Assembly: GCF_003185915.1 (NCBI RefSeq)
Contig: NZ_QHLZ01000001.1
Span: forward strand, 372,001-436,000
DNA length: 64,000 nucleotides
Reading direction: 5' to 3'
Source of the DNA: Arthrobacter psychrochitiniphilus
GTDB lineage: Bacteria > Actinomycetota > Actinomycetes > Actinomycetales > Micrococcaceae
Part shown: positions 8,888 through 17,604 of the stretch, one piece after another
How positions within the stretch are numbered: position 1 is the first letter of the stretch
Layout: each line of letters begins with the position of its first letter
Made by a program: the position numbers and the translations under genes
The notes under the pieces: model-generated
Databases searched by the model: none
What the model saw: the letters and a program-made list of their open reading frames with translations, nothing else
Told to the model about the DNA's origin: nothing

Positions 8888-9232
8888 CGCCGAAAGTCAG
8901 TCCTGCAGCGCAGCTACAAGTGCGCGACCCACAGGTCCATAAACCACCTCAGCTGCGCTAGATGTGAGTGTGATGGATAACAAATACGTCTCTGTGTGAA
9001 CAATCACAAAACCTCGCCTGACATGTGACTTGAACCACTTTGATTCGTCACAAAATGACCCAAAGATGCCTGCAACAGGGGGATGCCTCAATACAAACCC
9101 CTACTTGGTACAAATGGCACACAATGACGCTTATACCCGAAAGTTACGGCCAACAACACCCATTAACTTGGGTGATTAATAACAATAAGGTTACGATCAT
9201 TACCGTTGCCTTCCCCCCAGCTAAGGATTTTC
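8888..9232 (+). other. 345-bp intergenic region before the beta-helix gene
   Basis: No convincing gene. The segment is AT-richer than its surroundings, fitting a promoter region and long leader. It contains an inverted repeat CACCCA-N6-TGGGTG at 9157-9174 and a single TACTTG near 9103. The latter is one copy in the opposite sense to the operon boxes described below, so I do not count it as a site. Confidence 0.5.
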
Positions 9233-10942
9233 ATGCACAGCCCTGTTCCAAACCGCCGATTTACCGCGCGCAAATTCACTGCCGCAGCTGCCACAGCAGC
9301 TGTTGCAGCCGCCGCGCTACTTGGCGGAAGTGCCACCGCAATGGCGGCCACCTCCACAGTGACCGCCACAGATTCCTTCAACAGGAGCGTATCTAGTGGT
9401 TGGGGCGCAGCCGATTCCGGTGGCACCTGGACGGCTACTGCTGGAACCACACTGGTCAACGGCAGCAGCGGAAATCTTGTCATCAAAAACGGTCAGGGAT
9501 TCTCCAACTCACTCTCCGGCTTCAGCTCCCGCACCAGTGATACGCAAATTGCATTCTCACTGAACAAGCTGCCCGTGGCCGGTGACATGTACATGTACAT
9601 CACCCCCCGCCAGGCCGGCAAAAACGAATACCGCCTCAAGGTCAAGGTCAGCCCCAACGGCGCCGTGCGTTTTGACGCAGTGCGTATTGTCAACGGCGCT
9701 GAAACACTACTGCAGAGCGCAGCAGGCGGCTTCACGGCAAAAGCCAGCGGCACCATCAACGTCAAGGTTTCCCTGAAAGGTCTGGACAAGACCACCCTGA
9801 GTGCCGTTGTCTGGCCCTCAGGTTCACCGCTGCCCGCCAACCAGCTCACCGTCACTGACTCCACCGCAGCACTTCAGACCACAGGCACCGTAGCCTTGGG
9901 CGGGTACCTCAGCGGCAGCGCCACAAACGCGCCCATCACCGTTCGCTATGACAACCTGAAGGTTTCAGGCAGCACCGAAAACAACACAGCCCTGCCAGGG
10001 ACTCCCAGCCTCGATCAGGGGCGCGATTCCTTGGTACCGGGTGCGTACAAGCCCAGCGAAAGCACTACCGGAGTGCTCTCCGGTACGGCACTGAAGCCGT
10101 ACAACACCAGCGGAGCCCCCCTGATCATCACCCAGGACGGAACCGTTCTGGACGGTATGGAGATCTGGGGTGACATCAAGGTCCGCGCCGCAAACGTCAC
10201 CATCAAGAACAGCCGTCTGCACGGCGGAGTGGAAATCCCCAAGTCCAACACCGGTGTGGTGGATGCCAATGACGCCAAGGTCAAGAACCTTGTGGTGCAG
10301 GATTCAACCATCATCCCGCAGAGCCCTTCCTACTACCGTGATGGCATTGTTGGCCACGACTACACGGCGCTCCGCAACCACATCAAGGGCACCAATGACG
10401 GTCTCGGCATCTTCAACCGTCCCACCGGCCCGGCGGCAGCCAATGTCACCGCCAAGGGAAACTACATCCATGCCTTGACGTACTGGAGTAAAGACCCCGC
10501 CCACAAGGACGGCACCCACAATGACGGTATTCAGCTCCAGGGTGGAGAGAACATTCTAATCTCCGGCAACAACATTGTTGGTGATGTGGTTCCTGGAAAG
10601 GGCAGCGCCGCCCCGGTACGAGGCCTCTACACCACCACGGCAATGTTGCTGCAACAGCATGTCACCAAGCTCAAGAATGTTGTTGTTGAACAGAACTACG
10701 TTGATGGCGGCTTCACCAGCATCACCATCGATCACAGCGCCAACAAACAAAGCCACATTGACATCACTGTGCGCAACAACTACTTGGGCCACAACCAGTA
10801 CGCCTGGGACGGTGCTAAGTACCCCATCCGCGTTGTGGACCGCGCTGCCAGCACGGTGACCGGGCTTTCCACCAACAAGTGGGCGGACACCAAAACCCCC
10901 TTGACCGAGGGCACCAACAAGGGCATTTACTTCAACAAGTAA
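9233..10942 (+). CDS. Secreted jelly-roll plus parallel beta-helix protein
   Basis: A 569-residue exported protein. A signal peptide (about 1-38, ending AMA) has a twin-basic n-region. Residues about 43-247 form a jelly-roll-like module starting DSFNRSVSSGWGAAD and ending in TDSTAALQTTGTVALGGYLSGSA. Residues about 275-569 have the Asn-rich repeating pattern (VTIKNSRLHG, NILISGNNIVG, ITVRNNYLGHN) of right-handed parallel beta-helices such as pectate lyases. Such folds bind or cleave polysaccharides, so a role in trimming or holding the exopolymer is inferred, but no catalytic residues can be assigned. AAGGA five bases before the ATG at 9233 fixes the start. The same jelly-roll module recurs in the protein at 22075-26571. 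Confidence 0.8.
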   Translation: MHSPVPNRRFTARKFTAAAATAAVAAAALLGGSATAMAATSTVTATDSFNRSVSSGWGAADSGGTWTATAGTTLVNGSSGNLVIKNGQGFSNSLSGFSSRTSDTQIAFSLNKLPVAGDMYMYITPRQAGKNEYRLKVKVSPNGAVRFDAVRIVNGAETLLQSAAGGFTAKASGTINVKVSLKGLDKTTLSAVVWPSGSPLPANQLTVTDSTAALQTTGTVALGGYLSGSATNAPITVRYDNLKVSGSTENNTALPGTPSLDQGRDSLVPGAYKPSESTTGVLSGTALKPYNTSGAPLIITQDGTVLDGMEIWGDIKVRAANVTIKNSRLHGGVEIPKSNTGVVDANDAKVKNLVVQDSTIIPQSPSYYRDGIVGHDYTALRNHIKGTNDGLGIFNRPTGPAAANVTAKGNYIHALTYWSKDPAHKDGTHNDGIQLQGGENILISGNNIVGDVVPGKGSAAPVRGLYTTTAMLLQQHVTKLKNVVVEQNYVDGGFTSITIDHSANKQSHIDITVRNNYLGHNQYAWDGAKYPIRVVDRAASTVTGLSTNKWADTKTPLTEGTNKGIYFNK

Positions 10943-10972
10943 CGTTGCCTGGGCCAGCAATGGCACCACCTA

Positions 10973-11013
10973 AACGGTTCCGGACGTGTTTATTTCACGA
11001 CCGGGGCCGTTTT
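10973..11013 (+). terminator. Rho-independent terminator
   Basis: A stem of about 16 pairs with one mismatch and two G-U pairs (10973-10988 with 10996-11011), loop TTTATTT, followed by a short T-run. It lies between convergent genes and ends the beta-helix transcript. Confidence 0.8.
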
Positions 11014-11033
11014 GGCGTTATGCACCCCGGCCT

Positions 11034-11975
11034 CTACTGACGCGGGTGGCGGCGGTACTCACTGTAGACGTACCCGAAAGCCCCTGAGAGCATGCCCAAC
11101 CCTCTGGCGACGGTCCGCATCCCCTTGGCCCGGTGGCTGATGCGCCTCACTGCAACTCCTGCAATGTAGCGCCCGCCTCCGCCTACCAGCCGTACTCCGC
11201 CGAGCCCGGCCAGCCGCACCCGGGCGGAGATTCGCTGGAGTGGGCCCGGGGCAAGTTCAAGGCAAACCCGTGCCCAGGAATTACCACTGCGCAACGCCCT
11301 TCTGAGCACCCAATCAGTGGTGAGCCGCCCTTCCGGCACCCTGTCAATCACTACTGCTTCATCGCACCACACCATTTTTGCCCCATGCTTCACCAGCTGC
11401 CGGGTAAACAAAGTATCTGATCCGCCACTGAGCCCAAACCGCTCATCAAACTCCAGGCCCAATTTGCGGATGGTGGCTAGATCCAACAGCAGATTGTTGG
11501 TGGCGGCCACGCTCAGCCTGGTACCGGAGGCCATTCGCCTGCGAGTAAAAAATTCTCCCGCCTTGATCCACTCTGAGGGTTCGTGTGCGTATTCAGATAG
11601 CACCGGCCCAGCAACAGCAGTGGCTCCTGTGCTCCGCTGCACCTCCAGCAGCTGGTTGAGCCAGTTCTCCACCGGAACCTCGTCATCATCAATAAAGACC
11701 AATAGGTCTGCACCGGAGGATTCCATCAATGCCCGGTTGCGGGCGGCCGAGATTCCTGGCTTGGTTTCATTGACATAACGTAACTTGGCCGTTGCCAGAT
11801 CTTGGACGCTTTTGCGGGCGCTGCCGTGGGGATCGTTATCAACCACCAGCACGGTGGCTTCCATGGTGGCTGAATCAGCCTGCTGCAACAGCCTAGGCAA
11901 GGCAAGTTGCAGATCCTCAGGGCGCTGATACGTCAAGACGGCAATCACCACTGAAGGGTTGGCTGGTGCCTCCAC
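11034..11975 (-). CDS. Glycosyltransferase family 2
   Basis: A 313-residue GT-A fold enzyme. It opens with SVVIAVLTYQRPEDL, has NETKPGISAARNRAL (nucleotide-sugar binding) and the metal-binding FIDDDEVP motif, followed by a GGSDTLF acceptor-side segment. The donor cannot be told. I preferred the GTG at 11975, which has AGGAG six bases upstream, over an ATG 132 bp earlier that would add an unconserved polar extension. It is a single minus-strand gene between the beta-helix gene and the polymerase operon, sharing a divergent upstream region with the latter. Confidence 0.85.
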   Translation of the reverse strand: MEAPANPSVVIAVLTYQRPEDLQLALPRLLQQADSATMEATVLVVDNDPHGSARKSVQDLATAKLRYVNETKPGISAARNRALMESSGADLLVFIDDDEVPVENWLNQLLEVQRSTGATAVAGPVLSEYAHEPSEWIKAGEFFTRRRMASGTRLSVAATNNLLLDLATIRKLGLEFDERFGLSGGSDTLFTRQLVKHGAKMVWCDEAVVIDRVPEGRLTTDWVLRRALRSGNSWARVCLELAPGPLQRISARVRLAGLGGVRLVGGGGRYIAGVAVRRISHRAKGMRTVARGLGMLSGAFGYVYSEYRRHPRQ

Positions 11976-12409
11976 TCGCTTCTCCTCATCTTGCCGGGGC
12001 CACTGTAGATCATTCCCTCGGATGGAACGTGCATCACGGTTTGTTACAGCTCTATCATGCAGGGAAGTCTGCGGGCAATGCCCCTTCTCTGGTGATGAAA
12101 TTGCCACAACAGCACCAACTGCTTCATCTGAGCGTAAACCCCAAAGTGGTGTGCTAGGCTCGCCGTATTCTGGCTCAATCCGGTAAACGCAGCGTATGGA
12201 GGGACCGCAATGATCACTGCTCTCAGGGCTTTGTGCGCCAAGCTCCTCCGTGATGAAATGTTGGCATCCAGCGCTGCCCTGTCAGTACCCGCAGCCTTCA
12301 CGGTAGCTAGGTGATGCCGGTTGCGGCGGTCTACATGCCCGTCATCAAGGTTCACTGAGCCCTTTCCGTCTCTCCAACAACTCACCGGGCAACGTGCGGG
12401 GTCAACCCC
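11976..12409. other. Divergent intergenic region before the polymerase operon
   Basis: 434 bp between the GT2 start and the Wzy start. Apart from the candidate small reading frame at 12210-12314 I see no gene. TAGGCT and TATTCT stretches at 12157-12175 could be -10 elements for the rightward operon, but no matching -35 is evident. No CAAGTA boxes were found here. Confidence 0.4.
12210..12314 (+). CDS. Candidate 34-residue leader peptide
   Basis: A short frame (MITALRALCAKLLRDEM...) with a strong GGAGGGA ribosome site five bases before the ATG. It lies 95 bp upstream of the polymerase gene. The peptide is amphipathic with no recognisable family. The Shine-Dalgarno is better than that of the downstream gene, which suggests real translation, but length alone gives no statistical support. 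Confidence 0.3.
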   Translation: MITALRALCAKLLRDEMLASSAALSVPAAFTVAR

Positions 12410-13735
12410 ATGACCGAATCCCTTATTCGCACGCCGCTTCTTCTGGGAACTGCCCTCGCAGCGCTCTTGATCCTCGTGTTCTTTTTCAGGCGGTCTCCAA
12501 AATCCATGATGACGGTATGGGCCGCCACACTTTTTTGCGTGCCCATTTGGCTGGGCGCACAGGTGGGTGTTTTCTATTCAGCCATAACCGTTGTCACCCT
12601 GTTGGTCATTGCGTCATCGTCAGTGCATGGATTCCGATTTTCCGTAGTCGATTTTCTTGTTGGTTCCTTCGCCACCTTGGTGATTCTGGGGTGGGCTTTG
12701 GGTTGGGTTCAGTGGGGCCACCTGGTGATTGTCTGCTGGGGGTGGATGATCCCTTACATGGGAGGGCGGCTCATGCCCTCCCGCGTTAACCCCCAATGGA
12801 TTTACAGCTGCATTGCAACGGGGGCATTGGCAGCGTCTTGTTTGGCCATTGCCGAGTTCCTGAGCGGGAAGAATCTGTTCGTGTTAATCAAACTGAACAA
12901 CAATCTCTACCAGGCCTGGCACACCTTGCGCTATCGAGGGGGCGAGCTCAGGGTAGAAGGAGCCTTTGGGCAATCCATTGCCCTTAGCGCCAGCCTGGCG
13001 ATGTGTTCGGTATTCATACTTGTGGTGTGCTGGCCACAGTGGTTGAAGCTGCTCTCATTGCTTATCCTTGCCACGGCGGTAGGGCTCACCTTTAGCCGAA
13101 TTGGGATGATAGTTCTGCTCTTGACCCTTGTCATCGGTTTACTCACCTTGCACCGAGAAATGCTGCCGGCGTTTCGCTGGAAAGTGGCCGGCTTTTTGGC
13201 TGCTGGTTCCCTTGTTGGCCTTCCGCTGCTGGCTGAAGTATTTTCCGCCGCCGGTAGCGAAGCCACGGGAAGTGCCGCTTACAGGGGGGAAATATTTTCC
13301 CTCTTCGATACAGCTTCCTTCCTGGGTTTGGCGAAGAGTTGGACAGCAAGTGCGGATGGAAAGATCTACTACGGTACTTTCCAATCAATTGACAGCGAGT
13401 TGGTCCTGACGGCCCTGCGGTTTGGACTCATCCCAGTGTTCTTGCTCATTGGCGCAATAATTTGCTGTGTTCTCACGGTGATGTTTAAGCGGGCCACCCC
13501 GGCAGCGGTGGCAGTGACCGGCATGATCCCAGCCTTCGCTACCGTTGCATTGATCACTCAGTACGCAACGCTGGCATGGTTTCTGGCGGGCTTGGCGGTG
13601 GCAACATATCCCCGTGCAGTTACAACTCTGGGCGCCGGAGCCCTCGCACTGACCACGCACACCCGCCCAAGCACCGCCACCACCACCGCCCCCCTGAAGG
13701 TTTTTGGAGAGGAAGCACTATGGCTTCGATCATGA
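12410..13735 (+). CDS. O-antigen ligase/polymerase-like membrane protein (Wzy type)
   Basis: A 441-residue polytopic membrane protein with about 11-12 predicted helices and a large periplasm-side loop after the middle. It contains GAFGQSIALSASLAM and FSRIGMIVLLLTLV segments like those of the Wzy_C (O-antigen ligase) family. It probably polymerises undecaprenyl-linked repeat units on the outer face of the membrane. It is first in a plus-strand operon with the tyrosine kinase (16-bp overlap), a fucosyltransferase-like protein and a flippase, a classical Wzx/Wzy set. Assignment rests on topology and neighbours more than on sequence motifs. Confidence 0.75.
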   Translation: MTESLIRTPLLLGTALAALLILVFFFRRSPKSMMTVWAATLFCVPIWLGAQVGVFYSAITVVTLLVIASSSVHGFRFSVVDFLVGSFATLVILGWALGWVQWGHLVIVCWGWMIPYMGGRLMPSRVNPQWIYSCIATGALAASCLAIAEFLSGKNLFVLIKLNNNLYQAWHTLRYRGGELRVEGAFGQSIALSASLAMCSVFILVVCWPQWLKLLSLLILATAVGLTFSRIGMIVLLLTLVIGLLTLHREMLPAFRWKVAGFLAAGSLVGLPLLAEVFSAAGSEATGSAAYRGEIFSLFDTASFLGLAKSWTASADGKIYYGTFQSIDSELVLTALRFGLIPVFLLIGAIICCVLTVMFKRATPAAVAVTGMIPAFATVALITQYATLAWFLAGLAVATYPRAVTTLGAGALALTTHTRPSTATTTAPLKVFGEEALWLRS

Positions 13736-15177
13736 CAGCAGGCACGGCGCGTTCAGCACGCATTATGCCCACCCTAGCCAAACGTTGGTATGTGGTGCTG
13801 GTGGCCGTTGCAGTGGCTGCGTTAGCCGCGTTTGCGCTGTCATTTACGGTGACACCTGTCTACACCTCCAGCACAACGCTGTTCTTTTCATTGCGTAGCG
13901 CTGGTTCAGCCACTGATATCAATCAAGGCTCCGCGTACACGCAAAACCAGATGCTCTCCTTTGCCCAGCTAGCGTCCTCATCCTTAGTTTTGGATCAGGT
14001 CCTGAAGGATCTTGGCCCGGCAGCCACTAAAGAGAACATTCGTCGCAGCATGAGTGTTTCGGCCCCCCAAAACACGGCTATTCTCGATATTTCAGTGGGG
14101 ACCACTAACCGGGAGCTCTCGGCTAAGACAGCCAACAGCATAGCCAAGTACTTGACGGCTGCGGTGACCAAGGTTTCTCCCGATGAAAGCACCAAGCAGG
14201 GCGGAATTGTTGTCAATGTTATTGAACCTGCCGTCCCAGCACAGTTCCAGTCATCGCCCGACAAGCGAAAAAATGCCTTGTTGGGCGGCATGTTTGGTGG
14301 AGCTCTTTCTATTCTTGCCATTGCTCTGACGGTGATGCTGGATACCAGAGTCCGTTCCACCGCTGTTCTCAAGAGCATGAGCGACCGCCCACTGCTGGGC
14401 ACAGTAGAGCAGAACCGGGCCAGTAATGACTCCCGGCCTGTGGCCTTGCGGGCACCAAACGGTTCCGCCACGGAAAGATTCCGCCAGATCAAAGTGGGGT
14501 TGAGATTTGCGGCGGCAAGCCATCAGATGAAAGCCATCGCCATCACTTCTGCCATCCCCTCAGAAGGCAAAACGCTCACGGGCCTGAACTTGGCAATCAT
14601 CATGGCCGAAAACAAGGACCGGGTCCTGCTCATTGACGCGGATCTGCGCCGGCCAAGCGTGGCAGGATCTCTGGGATTTGAAGGCGCCGTGGGGCTGACA
14701 ACGGTATTGGTTGGAGACGTGAGCTTCGATGACGCGGTCCAGCATTTGGGATCAACGTCTCTTGATGTCCTCGCCGCTGGTGCCATCCCGCCCAACCCAG
14801 CCGAACTGTTGGGCTCTGAACCCATGCGCCTCCTGCTCGAAGAAGCCAAAGCGAAGTATGACGTTGTCTTAGTGGACACCGCGCCGGTGCTGGCTGTTGC
14901 CGATGTGGCCGTCATTGCACAGTTGGTGGATTCGATTGTCTGGGTGGTGGATTCGCGAAAACTGCATCAGGCCCAACTTGACCAGGCGTCAGAGGCCCTC
15001 GACGCCACGGGTGCACACGTGGCGGGAATTATCCTCAACCGTGTCAAACCGCTGCGGCTACACGATGTCTATTACACGGAGGGGAAGGGCGAGCCAGCTC
15101 ACCTCGAGAAGACCCGTGTCCCGCACAGTGTTGTCTCTGACAGCAGCCGGGCTCACATTTCACAGGGAACAGACTAG
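13720..15177 (+). CDS. Wzz-type polysaccharide co-polymerase / BY tyrosine autokinase
   Basis: A 485-residue protein. Residues about 19-205 form a Wzz domain with two membrane helices and an extracellular part. The cytoplasmic part is a CpsD/CapB-like BY-kinase with Walker A SAIPSEGKTLTG (about 279-290), Walker A' VLLIDADLRRP (302-312) and Walker B VVLVDTAP (381-388). Tyrosines in VYYTEGKG near residue 450 could be autophosphorylation sites, though the usual dense Tyr cluster is absent. Such proteins control chain length and export. Start at the ATG at 13720 is set by GGAGAGGAAG upstream and overlaps the polymerase gene by 16 bp. Confidence 0.9.
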   Translation: MASIMTAGTARSARIMPTLAKRWYVVLVAVAVAALAAFALSFTVTPVYTSSTTLFFSLRSAGSATDINQGSAYTQNQMLSFAQLASSSLVLDQVLKDLGPAATKENIRRSMSVSAPQNTAILDISVGTTNRELSAKTANSIAKYLTAAVTKVSPDESTKQGGIVVNVIEPAVPAQFQSSPDKRKNALLGGMFGGALSILAIALTVMLDTRVRSTAVLKSMSDRPLLGTVEQNRASNDSRPVALRAPNGSATERFRQIKVGLRFAAASHQMKAIAITSAIPSEGKTLTGLNLAIIMAENKDRVLLIDADLRRPSVAGSLGFEGAVGLTTVLVGDVSFDDAVQHLGSTSLDVLAAGAIPPNPAELLGSEPMRLLLEEAKAKYDVVLVDTAPVLAVADVAVIAQLVDSIVWVVDSRKLHQAQLDQASEALDATGAHVAGIILNRVKPLRLHDVYYTEGKGEPAHLEKTRVPHSVVSDSSRAHISQGTD

Positions 15178-15179
15178 CC

Positions 15180-16076
15180 ATGTCTGCACTGGCCAATGAT
15201 GTGTTGGGTTTGCTGAGCAATCCCGCGCTCATTGCCGTCACTGACAAGCACCATGGCTTGGGAAACCGGATCAGGGCCGTGCTGGGTGCCCGGATCCTTG
15301 CCCGTGCTGAAGGGCGTGCTTTTGCTTATACGTGGCCCGTGGGAAAGATGTTTGGTGCCGCGTTCAGCGAGCTCTGGGATTTTCAGGAACCCTTGGTGAG
15401 TACGGCAATATCACGCCTAGTTTCCCCGTGCTTTCCCTATAAAGACAACAAGCTGCTCTGGCTCAATGCCGCGGCCAGGGCCCAGCGTGTATGGCAAATA
15501 CGTACTGCTCACGCACTGCTACTGCCGCCTGACTGCACGCCGTGGGAGCAGGAGCTGCGAGCGCTGAGCCCCGCCGAAGCTGTGCGTTCAAGCATCCAGT
15601 CCGCCTTCGCGGATGGCCCCAGCGGTGTTCCGTTCATTGGGGTCATGATCCGCACCAATAGCAACGCTCATCAGGAAACACTCAAGCATTCGCCCTTGGA
15701 GTGGTACCTGCACCGCATGCGGGAGATCCGGCAATGGTGGCCGGCAGTTCCTTTCTACGTTTCCGCTGACACTCCCGAGGCCTTCGCCGAGGTACAAAAG
15801 CATTTTCCTCACACTCACGGCAATGCCAACAAGGGGCCTTACAACAGTAAGCAGGCGCTTTCCTCCTCCGTTGTTGATGTGTACATGCTGGCAGCGGCCA
15901 CTCATGTGCTGGGCCCCCACTATTCTTCTTTTCCGGAATTGGCGCAGCGCCTTGCCGGTCCGGAACTGCGGTTGGAAACCTCCCAAACCCCTACAGCCAC
16001 CAGGCTTACGGACCGTACCGGGCTGTCCTCCCCGGCTGATCCGCTACTGCCGTACGTGCGCAGCCGGTTGGGGTGA
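15180..16076 (+). CDS. Fucosyltransferase-like (NodZ-type) protein
   Basis: A 298-residue cytoplasmic-looking protein, 2 bp after the kinase gene. It has HHGLGNRIRAVLGARILA near the N-terminus and DVYMLAAATHVLGPHYSSFPELAQ near the C-terminus. Both are patterns of the alpha-1,6-fucosyltransferase/NodZ fold, where they form the GDP-fucose site. GVMIRTN sits where the conserved HVRRTD loop is expected but is degenerate. It probably transfers a deoxyhexose to the repeat unit; GDP-fucose synthesis genes are absent from the window, so the donor may differ. Confidence 0.6.
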   Translation: MSALANDVLGLLSNPALIAVTDKHHGLGNRIRAVLGARILARAEGRAFAYTWPVGKMFGAAFSELWDFQEPLVSTAISRLVSPCFPYKDNKLLWLNAAARAQRVWQIRTAHALLLPPDCTPWEQELRALSPAEAVRSSIQSAFADGPSGVPFIGVMIRTNSNAHQETLKHSPLEWYLHRMREIRQWWPAVPFYVSADTPEAFAEVQKHFPHTHGNANKGPYNSKQALSSSVVDVYMLAAATHVLGPHYSSFPELAQRLAGPELRLETSQTPTATRLTDRTGLSSPADPLLPYVRSRLG

Positions 16077-17581
16077 GGGCTGTGGAACCACGAGTTGAGG
16101 AGAGCGGCTTAGGAGAAGGTCTGGGCCAAGGACTGGGCCGCCGGGCCGTTCACGGTGCAGCCGTCACCGTGGTGGGTCAAGGAGCCAAGGTCCTGCTCCA
16201 AACCTTGTCAGTTATCATTTTGGCCCGGTTGCTGAGCCCCAGCGATTACGGCTTGTTCGCCATGGTCATGGCCGTAGCGGGAGTTGCGGAGATCTTCCGG
16301 GACTTTGGCCTCTCACAGGCAGCTGTCCAAGCCAAAACGCTGTCCCGGGAACAGCGTGATCAATTGTTCTGGATCAACACAGCAATTGGTGTTGTTCTTG
16401 CCCTGAGCGTCTACTTCGGGGCGTGGCTCATAGCCGCCTTCTTCAGACACGATGAACTGGTTCCCTTGATCCAGGCGCTCTCACTGGTGTTCTTGGTCAA
16501 TGGTGCTGCCACTCAATTCCGGGCAAGCCTGACGCGCTCTCTGCGCTTTACGGCCTTGGCTGTGATTGATTTCCTCTCAACCGTGGTTGGGCTGGCGGCT
16601 GCTATTGCCTTTGCTCTTTCCGGGTTCGGTGTTTGGTCTCTTGTCCTTCAAGTGCTGATCTCCTCACTGGTTGTTTTACTAGCCTCAGTGATCTGTTCCC
16701 GCTGGCTTCCCGGACGGCCCAGGCGTGGCACCCAGATAGGTGGTTTCCTGCGTTTTGGCTGGCACATGGTGGCAACCCAGGTTGTTACGTATGTGGGAAA
16801 TAACGCCGACACCGTGACAATTGGGTTGGTGTTTGGTGCTGCCCCGCTAGGTAACTACAACCGGCCCTATCAACTGGTCATGAACATTGCCAACCAGTTG
16901 CGCAGTCCTATCTCCAATGTGGCCATTCCTGTCTTGTCCAGGTTGCAGGATGCCGGCGCTAAGTACTGGGAGTTTGCACGGGTGGGCCAACTTGCCCTGG
17001 GCTACACACTAGTGGCTGGCCTTGCCGTTGCCACGGGGGCGGCCGTCCCTATCACTGACATCCTTTTGGGGCATGAGTGGGTGGCCTCAGCACCCATTTT
17101 GAGCATGCTCTCTGCCGCCGCCATCTTCCAGACGCTGGCCTACTTTGGCTACTGGATCTACGTGTCCAAAGGCATCACTAAAGCCCTGTTCAAGTTCAAT
17201 TTGGTGGGCGTTGGGGTCAAGGTGGTATTTCTGGTGGTGGGTGCTTTTTGGGGCGTCAACGGTGTTGCGGCCGGCTACCTGATTTCCACGTTCTTGAAGT
17301 GGCCGCTCTCGCTGTATTGGATTGCCCGCTCAGTGGAGCAGGTGCCCATCAGAATGTTCGTGACGGGGTTCTTGCGCATGTCAGCCCTGGCCGGGCTAGG
17401 GGCCGCAAGCGCCTTCCTGGCAACTGTATTACTGGCCAACCAAGGCAGGTGGGCCCAAGTGCTGGTGGCGATGGCCGCAGCCGTACTTGTTTATGCCCTG
17501 GGACTTTTTGTCCCGGCGGTGAGGCGGGACGTGGCGGATCTGCTCTCCGCAGCTAGTAGATTGCGCAAGAAGCAGTTGTAA
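16073..17581 (+). CDS. Wzx-type polysaccharide flippase (MOP superfamily)
   Basis: A 502-residue membrane protein with about 14 helices. The N-terminal pattern LARLLSPSDYGLFAMVMAVAGVAEIFRDFGLSQA is typical of polysaccharide translocases, as is NNADTVTIGLVFGAAPLGNYNRPYQL in the middle. It flips undecaprenyl-linked repeat units across the membrane. It overlaps the preceding gene in a GTGA arrangement with a GTG start and ends the plus-strand polymerase operon. A second flippase lies at 47587-49050, so two assembly lines may coexist. Confidence 0.9.
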   Translation: MRAVEPRVEESGLGEGLGQGLGRRAVHGAAVTVVGQGAKVLLQTLSVIILARLLSPSDYGLFAMVMAVAGVAEIFRDFGLSQAAVQAKTLSREQRDQLFWINTAIGVVLALSVYFGAWLIAAFFRHDELVPLIQALSLVFLVNGAATQFRASLTRSLRFTALAVIDFLSTVVGLAAAIAFALSGFGVWSLVLQVLISSLVVLLASVICSRWLPGRPRRGTQIGGFLRFGWHMVATQVVTYVGNNADTVTIGLVFGAAPLGNYNRPYQLVMNIANQLRSPISNVAIPVLSRLQDAGAKYWEFARVGQLALGYTLVAGLAVATGAAVPITDILLGHEWVASAPILSMLSAAAIFQTLAYFGYWIYVSKGITKALFKFNLVGVGVKVVFLVVGAFWGVNGVAAGYLISTFLKWPLSLYWIARSVEQVPIRMFVTGFLRMSALAGLGAASAFLATVLLANQGRWAQVLVAMAAAVLVYALGLFVPAVRRDVADLLSAASRLRKKQL

Positions 17582-17604
17582 GCGCGCGCCTAGCGCTACT
17601 TTTT
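17581..17604 (+). terminator. Candidate terminator of the polymerase operon
   Basis: AGCGC (17581-17585) pairs with GCGCT (17593-17597), followed by a run of five T at 17600-17604. It lies between the convergent flippase and FrhB-like genes. The stem is short but GC-only apart from one pair. Confidence 0.4.

Noticed and set aside
9100..9112. A TACTTGGTAC near 9103 upstream of the beta-helix gene.
   Set aside because: It is a single box in the opposite sense to the other sites, without a phased partner.
12044..12385. A 113-codon minus-strand frame in the divergent region.
   Set aside because: No ribosome site, no family features, and it runs through both presumed promoter regions.
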